DNA from: Acidobacteriota bacterium
GTDB taxonomy: Bacteria > Acidobacteriota > Terriglobia > Terriglobales > Acidobacteriaceae
Direction: 5' to 3'
Length of the DNA stretch: 5,568 nucleotides
NCBI GenBank assembly: GCA_021841795.1
Contig: JAKCDN010000220.1
Location: forward strand, 1 to 5,568
A program made the position numbers and the translations under genes. The notes under the pieces are model-generated. The model was not told the DNA's origin, did not search any database, and worked only from the letters and a program-made list of their open reading frames with translations. This document shows positions 1 through 5,359 of this stretch, piece by piece; position 1 is the first letter of the stretch, and each line of letters opens with the position of its first letter.

Positions 1-575
1 ATGGGGCCGGAGCCGTTGATCGTATTGAAGTGGATGCCGAAAAAGCCCAGCACCATCTCGATCAGGTAAAAGACCATGATGCCGCCGGTGGCCGCCACCA
101 CGCCCAGGCGGAACTTTTGCGTCACATGGATCAGGCCGGATTTATACGCCAGCAGCAGCACCATGAGGGTGCCGAAGGTCAGCGCCACCGCCTGCATGGC
201 GATGCCGGGATAGCGCAGCTCGAGCACCGCCGAAAGCCCGCCGAGAACCAGGCCTTCGAGCAGGGCGTAGATCGGCGCCGTCACCGGCGACCACTCCCGT
301 TTGAAGGTGGTGATCATGGCAAAGACAAAGCCGCCCAGAGCGCCCAGCATCAACGCGGGACCGGCGAAGCCGAGGTCGTGCGTCTGCATGAAGGAGTTCC
401 AGGTCCATGCCGCCGTGGCGATGGTGCAGAGCAGCAGGATACCGGTCTTGTTCACGGTGCCGCTCAGGGTCATGCGCGAGGCGGCATCGATCAGGTTGCC
501 GCCGTACTGGCTCTGGGTAAAGCTCGAAAAGGTGTTTTTGCCAAGGGCTGGATTCGAGGTCTTCATCAGTGGCAT
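1..575 (-). CDS. Bax inhibitor-1/YccA-family membrane protein, C-terminus cut off by the window edge
   Basis: Reading the minus strand from ATG at 575 gives 191 codons with no stop before the left edge, so the 3' end of the gene is missing. The protein begins MPLMKTSNPA, with a short polar N-terminus holding the family-like MTLSGTVNKT stretch (about 35-44). At least five hydrophobic segments follow, near residues 45-60, 72-90, 99-119, 122-144 and 157-181. The segment APIYALLEGLVLGG (about 100-113) matches what I recall of the bacterial YccA/Bax-inhibitor-like family (COG4760 type), usually about 240 residues with six or seven membrane spans. It should sit in the inner membrane. Eukaryotic relatives affect calcium leak and cell death, but the role of this bacterial branch is not established. 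ATG at 575 is preferred over the in-frame ATG at 566 because GGAG lies 7 nt upstream of it. The sugar kinase gene upstream is on the same strand, 112 nt away, so either co-transcription or a separate promoter is possible. Confidence 0.85.
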   Translation of the reverse strand, partial: MPLMKTSNPALGKNTFSSFTQSQYGGNLIDAASRMTLSGTVNKTGILLLCTIATAAWTWNSFMQTHDLGFAGPALMLGALGGFVFAMITTFKREWSPVTAPIYALLEGLVLGGLSAVLELRYPGIAMQAVALTFGTLMVLLLAYKSGLIHVTQKFRLGVVAATGGIMVFYLIEMVLGFFGIHFNTINGSGP

Positions 576-582
576 GTTCGGT

Positions 583-586
583 CTCC
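583..586 (-). promoter_or_regulatory. Ribosome binding site GGAG deciding the start of the Bax-inhibitor-like gene
   Basis: On the minus strand GGAG is followed by 7 nt and then ATG at 575. The in-frame ATG three codons later has no comparable purine-rich motif, so this site favours the longer start. Confidence 0.6.
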
Positions 587-645
587 GTGGAGCGTAGCCG
601 GGGCGGAAATTGCCGGGAAGCCAAAAGCCCCGCGTCGCTCAATCC

Positions 646-651
646 ATTCTA
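646..651 (-). promoter_or_regulatory. Possible -10 element (TAGAAT) for the Bax-inhibitor-like gene
   Basis: TAGAAT on the minus strand matches five of six bases of the sigma-70 -10 consensus and lies in an unusually AT-rich patch of the 112-nt gap between the kinase stop and this gene. It would place transcription initiation near 639, giving a leader of roughly 63 nt. I found no convincing -35 element at 16-18 nt, so this is tentative. Confidence 0.3.
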
Positions 652-687
652 AATCGTGCGGAAGCGAGCCGTAGCCGAGGCGGGTTG

Positions 688-1635
688 TCAATCGAAGGTG
701 GACAGTCCGAAGGCGCTCTCGTAGCGGGCGACGGTTGCCATCAGGTGGCGAATGTCCCCGACGGTCTTGATGCCGCCGCGCGCGCCTTGCGCCATGCAGT
801 TCATGGCCGCGGCGGCGCAGGAGAATTCGAGCTGTTCTTCCAGGGTCCACTCCTGCATGAGAGCGTAGATAAAGCCGGCGCGGAAGATGTCGCCGGCGCC
901 CGTGGTATCGACGACAGGGACGCGGAAGGCGGCGGAGTGGAGCAGTTGCCTGCCGTCCCAGGCCAGCACTCCGTCCTCGCCCAGCGTAGCCGCGCTAAGC
1001 CGGCAGCCGAAGCGCGACTGCATCAGGCGCAGGGCGCGCTCAAGGTTGGTCTCGTCCATCAGACGGCAGGAGAAATCCTTGCTTACGATCAGGTAATCGA
1101 TGTTGGCCACAAGCTCTTCGACGCCGGGGTAGGTATCGTCAAGATCGGCCACGACGGGGACGCCTGCGGCGCGGGCCCAGCTTGCGGCAAGCGTGGCCGC
1201 GGCCGTGTCGTGACCGTCGAGATGCAGCAGCCGGGCGCTCACAACCCACTCACGGCGCAATTCCTCCGGCCGCAGGGTCATGTGTTCGTCGCGGCGGCAA
1301 AGTACGGTGCGTTCGCCGCCGGCGTCCACCAGGATCAGGGACTGCGGGCTGACTCCACCCGGCACCTTGATGAGCTGCGCTTCCACGCCGGCCCGCCGGA
1401 ATGCCTCCTCATGCAGTCGCGCGGCATCGTCGTCACCGAGCTTGCCCACATAGCGCGTGCGCAGACCCCAGCTCTGGCAGGCGACCACGGTGGTGGCAAC
1501 CTGCCCGCCGGGCATGACGATGGCGGAGTTGTATTCGTGCTTGGAGCCGCGCTCCGGGTACTCCGACAGCGGAATCAGCGTGTCGGTGGCATTCAGGCCC
1601 ACACCGACGAGATCGACTTGAGGCGGCTCACCCAT
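688..1635 (-). CDS. PfkB/ribokinase-family carbohydrate kinase, substrate unassigned
   Basis: This cytoplasmic ATP-dependent kinase of 315 residues has the normal family length and is complete. The N-terminal strand DLVGVGLNATDTL (8-20) carries the substrate-side Asp typical of the fold. A Gly-Gly motif follows at 43-44, and YVGKLGDDD is at 62-70. The C-terminal half has TLGEDG (217-222), the usual nucleotide-side turn, and the PfkB signature DTTGAGD at 243-249, where Asp249 is the predicted catalytic base and the GAG segment forms the anion hole. In the first signature the Asn commonly found four residues after the Gly-Gly pair is Thr48. The family includes ribokinase, fructokinase, adenosine kinase and sulfofructose kinase, and the sequence alone does not decide among them. 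The start at 1635 is the only ATG near the family N-terminus and has no Shine-Dalgarno motif. The gene is divergent from lysA and upstream of the Bax-inhibitor-like gene on the same strand. Confidence 0.9.
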   Translation of the reverse strand: MGEPPQVDLVGVGLNATDTLIPLSEYPERGSKHEYNSAIVMPGGQVATTVVACQSWGLRTRYVGKLGDDDAARLHEEAFRRAGVEAQLIKVPGGVSPQSLILVDAGGERTVLCRRDEHMTLRPEELRREWVVSARLLHLDGHDTAAATLAASWARAAGVPVVADLDDTYPGVEELVANIDYLIVSKDFSCRLMDETNLERALRLMQSRFGCRLSAATLGEDGVLAWDGRQLLHSAAFRVPVVDTTGAGDIFRAGFIYALMQEWTLEEQLEFSCAAAAMNCMAQGARGGIKTVGDIRHLMATVARYESAFGLSTFD

Positions 1636-1645
1636 GCAAAACTTT

Positions 1646-1651
1646 ATTGTA
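1646..1651 (-). promoter_or_regulatory. Possible -10 element (TACAAT) of the sugar kinase, implying a very short leader
   Basis: TACAAT on the minus strand matches five of six consensus bases and ends only 10 nt before the kinase ATG. Initiation 6-7 nt downstream would leave a leader of just a few nucleotides, consistent with the missing Shine-Dalgarno motif. The -35 region is weak (no hexamer better than about two or three matches), so this rests mainly on the -10 and on position. Confidence 0.35.
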
Positions 1652-1707
1652 ACGGGCGCCGAGGGGCTGAAGTTGTGCGGCCCTCTGCGCGGCGGTGCAG
1701 GACGCTT

Positions 1708-1735
1708 CTTGACCCCGCGCGAAATGCTGTAGGCT
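1708..1735 (+). promoter_or_regulatory. Possible sigma-70-type promoter for lysA
   Basis: A TTGACC hexamer at 1709-1714 matches five of six -35 bases. TAGGCT at 1730-1735 is a poor -10 (T, A and final T match) at a short spacing of 15 nt, or 16 nt if the -35 is read as CTTGAC. Initiation near 1742 would give a leader of about 28 nt before GTG at 1770. The position is right but the -10 is weak, so confidence is low. Confidence 0.3.
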
Positions 1736-1769
1736 CAGAAGAGGATCTTCCTCAACCTGGATATTGATC

Positions 1770-3050
1770 GTGGCCAAAGTAAAAATCTCTCCCCGTCCGT
1801 TTTCCTATCCCGAGGGCGGCGCTTCCCTGCACTGCGGCGGCGTTTCGCTTGAGTCTCTCGCGCGTCGCTATGGCACCCCGCTTTACGTGTACTCGGCCGA
1901 TCGGATCGTCGAGCGGCTGCGCATGTTTCAGCGCGCGCTGGCGGGGCGCGATCACCTGGTGTGCTACGCGGTAAAAGCTAACTCCGCGCTGGCGATTCTG
2001 AAGCTGCTGGCGCAGGAGGGTGCGGGCTTTGATATCGTCTCCGGCGGCGAACTGGAGCGCGTGCTGGCGGCCGCGCCGGATGCCGCCGGCCGTGTAGTCT
2101 TCTCCGGCGTGGGCAAGACCGCGGCGGAGATCGACCTGGCGTTGAAGGCCGGGATCATGGAGTTCCATGCCGAGAGCGAGGCGGAGCTGAATCTGCTGGC
2201 GGCGCGGGCGCGCAAACTCCGGGTGCGCGCCCGCTTTGCCCTGCGCGTGAATCCGGATGTGTTTGCCGAAACGCATCCTTATATTTCCACGGGGCTGCGC
2301 GAGCACAAGTTCGGCATCGATATCCGCAGCGCCGTGGAGATCTACCGGCGCGCGGCCGGCAACCGCTGGCTTGAGGCCCATGGCGTGAGCGTCCACATCG
2401 GCTCGCAGATTCGGTCGGCGCTGCCATTTGGCGCTGCCATTGAGCGCGTCAGCAAGCTGGTGCGCCAGTTGCAGCGCGCGGGCATCGTCATCCATACCAT
2501 CGATGCCGGCGGCGGCCTGGGCATCGACTACCATGCGGGCCCGTTCGATGCGGCCGCCAGGGCGGCTGAGTATGCGGCGGCGATCGAGAATGCGCTGGGG
2601 GGATTCGCGGGCCGCCTGCTGATCGAGCCGGGCAGATTCGTCGTAGCACAGGCCGGCGCGCTGCTGGCGCGCGTGCTCTACGTAAAGCGCAACGGCCGCA
2701 AGACATTTGTCATCGTCGATGCGGCCATGAACGACCTGATCCGCCCGGCGCTCTACCAGGCTTGGCATGAGATTGCTCCGGTGCGGCCGAGGCCGGGCAA
2801 GACGCGCATGGTCGATGTGGTGGGCCCGGTCTGCGAGTCGGGCGACTTTTTTGCCCGCGACCGCGCACTCGGGCCCGTCGAACCCGGCGACCTGGTCGCG
2901 CTTCTTGATGCGGGCGCATACGGCATGGCGCAAAGCTCCAACTACAACACGCGCCTGCGGCCTGCCGAGGTGCTGGTGGAGGGCAAACGGGCGCGGCTCA
3001 TCCGGAGGCGCGAGACCATGGCCGATCTCCTTGCGCCGGAGATGCTGTAA
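1770..3050 (+). CDS. lysA: Diaminopimelate decarboxylase
   Basis: LysA is a PLP-dependent fold-III decarboxylase that converts meso-diaminopimelate to L-lysine plus CO2, the last step of lysine synthesis, in the cytoplasm. From GTG at 1770 the protein is 426 residues, the usual length. The alanine-racemase-like barrel comes first, with the PLP lysine in YAVKAN (Lys69), then HIGSQ (209-213), the phosphate-binding GGGLG (247-251) and EPGR (286-289). The C-terminal beta domain has CESGD (Cys355 is the active-site cysteine supplied across the dimer) and DAGAYG (380-385, with the PLP-contacting Tyr384). All key residues are present. There is no ATG start. TTG at 1764 would add two residues, but GTG at 1770 is favoured because GGA at 1759-1761 lies 8 nt upstream of it. 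The gene diverges from the sugar kinase. The esterase follows on the same strand after 71 nt. The function is confident; the exact start is less so. Confidence 0.95.
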   Translation: MAKVKISPRPFSYPEGGASLHCGGVSLESLARRYGTPLYVYSADRIVERLRMFQRALAGRDHLVCYAVKANSALAILKLLAQEGAGFDIVSGGELERVLAAAPDAAGRVVFSGVGKTAAEIDLALKAGIMEFHAESEAELNLLAARARKLRVRARFALRVNPDVFAETHPYISTGLREHKFGIDIRSAVEIYRRAAGNRWLEAHGVSVHIGSQIRSALPFGAAIERVSKLVRQLQRAGIVIHTIDAGGGLGIDYHAGPFDAAARAAEYAAAIENALGGFAGRLLIEPGRFVVAQAGALLARVLYVKRNGRKTFVIVDAAMNDLIRPALYQAWHEIAPVRPRPGKTRMVDVVGPVCESGDFFARDRALGPVEPGDLVALLDAGAYGMAQSSNYNTRLRPAEVLVEGKRARLIRRRETMADLLAPEML

Positions 3051-3108
3051 CTCCGTCTGCATATAGCCTGCTATTCAGCCTGCCGCTCGGCTTGTTATCG
3101 TGTCATGC

Positions 3109-3113
3109 GGGAG
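3109..3113 (+). promoter_or_regulatory. Ribosome binding site GGGAG deciding the esterase start
   Basis: GGGAG is followed by 8 nt and ATG at 3122. This supports a start ten codons inside the longest open frame, which begins at a TTG at 3092. It also places the signal-peptide n-region directly at the N-terminus. Confidence 0.7.
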
Positions 3114-3121
3114 AAACCACC

Positions 3122-4684
3122 ATGACAAGCTGCCGTGTAATCGCTTTGGCACTGCTGGCGCCTGTATTGACTCTGGCGAATGCGGCCCATGCCGACTCGC
3201 TGACGGTGAAGACCGAGCAAGGCAGGATTCACGGCAAACTGGTCCGCAACGGCAGTTCGCGCGCTTTTCTCGGCGTGCCATTTGCCGCGCCGCCGGTAGG
3301 CAGCCTGCGCTGGAAGGCCCCGATGCCGCCGACGCAGTGGAAGGGCGTGCGGGACGCCACGCAGTATGCCGCGCGCTGCCCGCAGTGGCCGATCTGGGCG
3401 GATTACATCTTTCAGGATCAGGGACCGAGCGAGGATTGCCTCTATCTCGATGTCTACACCCCCGCAGCCGCGAGCAGCGCCCATCCGCTGCCGGTGATGG
3501 TATGGATTCACGGCGGCGGTTATGCGGCCGGCGGCAGTTCGGAGCCGCGCTACTCAAACTCGCCCCTCGTCGATCGTGGCGTGGTCCTGGTCAACATCAA
3601 CTACCGCATGGGTGTCTTCGGATTTCTGGCCAGCGAGGATCTGCGGCGCGAGGGCGGCGGCGCGGCCGGCAACTATGGCCTCATGGATATGATCGCTGCG
3701 CTGCAATGGGTGCATGCCAACATTGCCCGCTTCGGAGGCGATCCTGCGAACGTAACCATCTTCGGCGAGAGCGCGGGCTCGTTTGCGGTAAGCACACTGA
3801 TGGCCGCGCCGGCGGCGCAGGGGCTCTTTCAAAAGGCCGTCGGCGAGAGCGGCGCGGCCTTTGGAACCGTGCTTGGCACCGACTCGCTGGCGGAAAGGGC
3901 TCCGCGCGATCAGGCTTGGATTGATTCGCTGGGGGTGAAGAGCCTCGACGAAGCCCGCGCTCTCTCCATGGATCGGCTGCTCGACGCGGCCCGGAAGCGG
4001 GGCGTGGTGGGCTTTACCCCGGTAGTTGACGGCAAGCTGCTGACCGAGCCGATCGCCGCCACCTACGCGGCCGGCAGGCAGGCGCATGTGCCGCTGCTGG
4101 CAGGCTGGAACCGCGACGAGCGGGCCGGAACGCTGTCGAAGGGCATGACGGTCGAGAAATGGAAGGCCTTCGCGGCCGAGCACTTTGGCTCGCGGGCCGC
4201 GGAGTTCCTTGCGGCCTATCCCGGCGCCACCGATGCCGAAGCTGTGCGGTCGGCAGACAACTACACCACCGACATGTTTATTGCATTCGGCACCTGGCAG
4301 TGGATTGAGGCCCAGACGAAGACCGGCAATGCGCCCGTCTACCGCTATCACTTCGAACTGCCGGCCACGCCCAGCGAGATGCACCCCGAAGGCCGGTATG
4401 CCTGGCACTCGGACGACCTGGAGTACGTGTTCGGCACGCTCGATGTGCGGCACGGCGCGACCTGGCGGCCGGAGGATCGCGAGCTCAGCCAGGAAATGAT
4501 GGACTACTGGACCAACTTCGCCAGAACCGGCGACCCGAACGGCGCCGGTCTGCCGCCGTGGCCGCGCTATGACAAGACGGGCGAGGTGGAACATCTGGAT
4601 CGCACGACCCATGCAAGTCCTGACACGACCCGTGCAGAGTACGATTTCCTGATGAAAGAAGGATCTGCCGGCGGTTCCCGGTAA
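3122..4684 (+). CDS. Secreted type-B carboxylesterase (alpha/beta hydrolase)
   Basis: A 520-residue serine esterase of the carboxylesterase/lipase type-B family (bacterial PnbA-like), hydrolysing carboxylic esters; the natural substrate cannot be read from sequence. Residues 1-24 form a Sec signal peptide: a short n-region with Arg5, a hydrophobic core at 6-20, and an AHA cleavage site before Asp25, so the mature enzyme is exported. The early-domain motif FLGVPFAAPPVG is at 49-60. EDCLYLDVYTP (104-114) is the second family signature, and Cys86 and Cys106 fit the conserved N-terminal disulfide. HGGGY (130-134) supplies the oxyanion hole. GESAG (215-219) holds the nucleophile Ser217. Glu333 in GWNRDER and His429 in AWHSDDLEYVFG complete the triad. 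Length and motif order are normal for the family. It follows lysA by 71 nt, so it may share a transcript or have its own promoter. It is convergent with the peptidoglycan-binding gene, with only 13 nt between the stops. Confidence 0.93.
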   Translation: MTSCRVIALALLAPVLTLANAAHADSLTVKTEQGRIHGKLVRNGSSRAFLGVPFAAPPVGSLRWKAPMPPTQWKGVRDATQYAARCPQWPIWADYIFQDQGPSEDCLYLDVYTPAAASSAHPLPVMVWIHGGGYAAGGSSEPRYSNSPLVDRGVVLVNINYRMGVFGFLASEDLRREGGGAAGNYGLMDMIAALQWVHANIARFGGDPANVTIFGESAGSFAVSTLMAAPAAQGLFQKAVGESGAAFGTVLGTDSLAERAPRDQAWIDSLGVKSLDEARALSMDRLLDAARKRGVVGFTPVVDGKLLTEPIAATYAAGRQAHVPLLAGWNRDERAGTLSKGMTVEKWKAFAAEHFGSRAAEFLAAYPGATDAEAVRSADNYTTDMFIAFGTWQWIEAQTKTGNAPVYRYHFELPATPSEMHPEGRYAWHSDDLEYVFGTLDVRHGATWRPEDRELSQEMMDYWTNFARTGDPNGAGLPPWPRYDKTGEVEHLDRTTHASPDTTRAEYDFLMKEGSAGGSR

Positions 4685-4697
4685 AGCCGGTCCGCGG

Positions 4698-5195
4698 CTA
4701 CTGGCTCACGCCCGAAGCGGCGATAAAGCCGGCATCCTGCGGGGTGGAAGCGCTGCTGGCTTCCGAGTCGGCGCTGCCGGCGGCGCTATTGGCGGCCGGC
4801 GCAGTGAAGCTGGAGCCTTTGGCATTGATCGCCGTCGAATAATCCGGACCGAGACCGAGCTTCATCAGCGCGCGGGAGTCGGGCATCAGCCTGGTCTGCC
4901 AGCCATTGTCGGCCTGGAACTTCTGCATGGCCGCGACCGTCGTTGCGTCCCACTTGCCATTGGCGTCGCTGTTCAGATAATGGACGTGGATCAGGGCCTG
5001 CTGAATCTGCGTGACCCGCTCCGGCTCGATGGCCTGCTGGCCGCGGGTCTTGCGCGCTTTGTGCCGGGACCGGGAGAGCTTGTGAGAGCTGGATTTGCCG
5101 CTGGTGGGCGAACGGTGCACGTGAGTTGCGAATGCAGACGGCGCAAGCAGGGCCGCTGAAAGTAAAAACGCCGCAGAGATACGCAATGAAGACAT
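4698..5195 (-). CDS. Small secreted peptidoglycan-binding-domain protein
   Basis: From ATG at 5195 this is 165 residues in four parts. Residues 1-23 are a Sec signal peptide with Arg5, a hydrophobic core and an AFA cleavage site before Thr24. Residues 24-56 are a polar linker rich in Lys, Arg, His and Ser, with no acidic residue until Glu57. Residues 57-116 resemble a peptidoglycan-binding domain 1 helix bundle (PF01471 type): ERVTQIQQALIHVHYL, then GKWDATTVAAMQKFQADNGW, then a closing LMKLGLG. Residues 121-165 are an Ala/Ser/Thr-rich tail with no recognisable fold. No catalytic domain is present, so a wall-binding or structural role outside the cytoplasm is inferred. An in-frame ATG at 5225 would add ten residues without positive charge ahead of the signal peptide and is disfavoured. 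The chosen start has only a GGGCGG-like motif 7 nt upstream (5203-5208). Domain assignment is fairly sure; the role is unknown. Confidence 0.85.
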   Translation of the reverse strand: MSSLRISAAFLLSAALLAPSAFATHVHRSPTSGKSSSHKLSRSRHKARKTRGQQAIEPERVTQIQQALIHVHYLNSDANGKWDATTVAAMQKFQADNGWQTRLMPDSRALMKLGLGPDYSTAINAKGSSFTAPAANSAAGSADSEASSASTPQDAGFIAASGVSQ

Positions 5196-5239
5196 GATTG
5201 AACCGCCCGAATCCACGCCGAACATATCGGGGCTCTTCC

Positions 5240-5250
5240 CTTAAGTTAAG
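5240..5250. repeat. Short palindrome CTTAAgTTAAG upstream of the peptidoglycan-binding gene
   Basis: Two 5-nt arms around a single central base form a perfect inverted repeat, and TTAAG is also directly repeated within it. It lies about 45 nt upstream of the chosen start at 5195, where an operator or part of a promoter could sit, in an AT-rich patch of otherwise GC-rich DNA. It is short enough to be chance. Confidence 0.25.
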
Positions 5251-5278
5251 CCATGGCAGGGCAGTACGGCAAGAATAA

Positions 5279-5284
5279 AGTCAA
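5279..5284 (-). promoter_or_regulatory. Possible -35 element (TTGACT) for the peptidoglycan-binding gene
   Basis: TTGACT on the minus strand matches five of six -35 bases and lies within an AT-rich stretch of the 164-nt gap. No good -10 hexamer follows at 16-18 nt. An alternative pairing is TTGCCG (complement of 5267-5272) with TTAACT 17 nt later, which is also weak. Only the general location of a promoter in this gap is supported. Confidence 0.2.
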
Positions 5285-5318
5285 CGCTGAAGAGGTAACG
5301 ATCTGATTCAGTAACGGA

Positions 5319-5346
5319 CGCCGGCCGCCTGAACTGGCTGCCGGCG
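5319..5346 (-). terminator. GC-rich hairpin just downstream of the HtrA-like gene
   Basis: A 7-bp perfect stem (CGCCGGC with GCCGGCG) continues, after one C/T mismatch, into three more pairs (GCC with GGC) closed by a 6-nt loop. It begins 13 nt after the protease stop codon, the right place for transcript termination. The following minus-strand bases (TCCGTTACTG) are not a U-tract, so it may be an incomplete intrinsic terminator, a Rho-assisted 3' end, or a stabilising 3' hairpin. Confidence 0.45.
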
Positions 5347-5359
5347 CCCGTACCGGGTC

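Noticed and set aside
30..674. 214-codon plus-strand open frame at the left edge
   Set aside because: It lies opposite the Bax-inhibitor-like gene in exact codon alignment, has a low-complexity His/Gln/Arg-rich composition and no domain. The minus-strand reading gives a proper membrane protein with a ribosome binding site.
610..1767. 385-codon plus-strand open frame across the sugar kinase
   Set aside because: It is a codon-aligned antisense shadow of the PfkB kinase, whose signatures are intact on the minus strand; it also covers both intergenic regions.
1752..3062. 436-codon minus-strand open frame opposite lysA, longer than lysA itself
   Set aside because: Codons align with lysA, so absence of TTA, CTA and TCA in lysA is enough to keep it open. 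The translation is Arg/Ala/His-rich without recognisable motifs.
3065..3083. Direct repeat AGCCTGC (3065-3071 and 3077-3083) between lysA and the esterase
   Set aside because: Only two 7-nt copies in GC-rich DNA; no array, no symmetry and no pairing that would form a convincing terminator.
3092..3121. Ten-codon N-terminal extension of the esterase from a TTG
   Set aside because: It would overlap the ribosome binding site of the better ATG at 3122 and push the signal peptide inward.
3100..3924. 274-codon plus-strand frame overlapping the esterase in another frame
   Set aside because: Arg/Gly/Ala-rich out-of-frame translation with no motif and no ribosome binding site; a GC-bias artefact.
3554..4612. 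352-codon minus-strand open frame opposite the esterase
   Set aside because: Same codon-aligned shadow effect; the sense strand carries a signal peptide and a full catalytic triad.
5196..5225. Ten-codon N-terminal extension of the peptidoglycan-binding protein from ATG 5225
   Set aside because: It adds residues with an Asp and no basic charge ahead of a normal signal peptide, and the nearest purine-rich motif is poorly spaced. It is not excluded outright.
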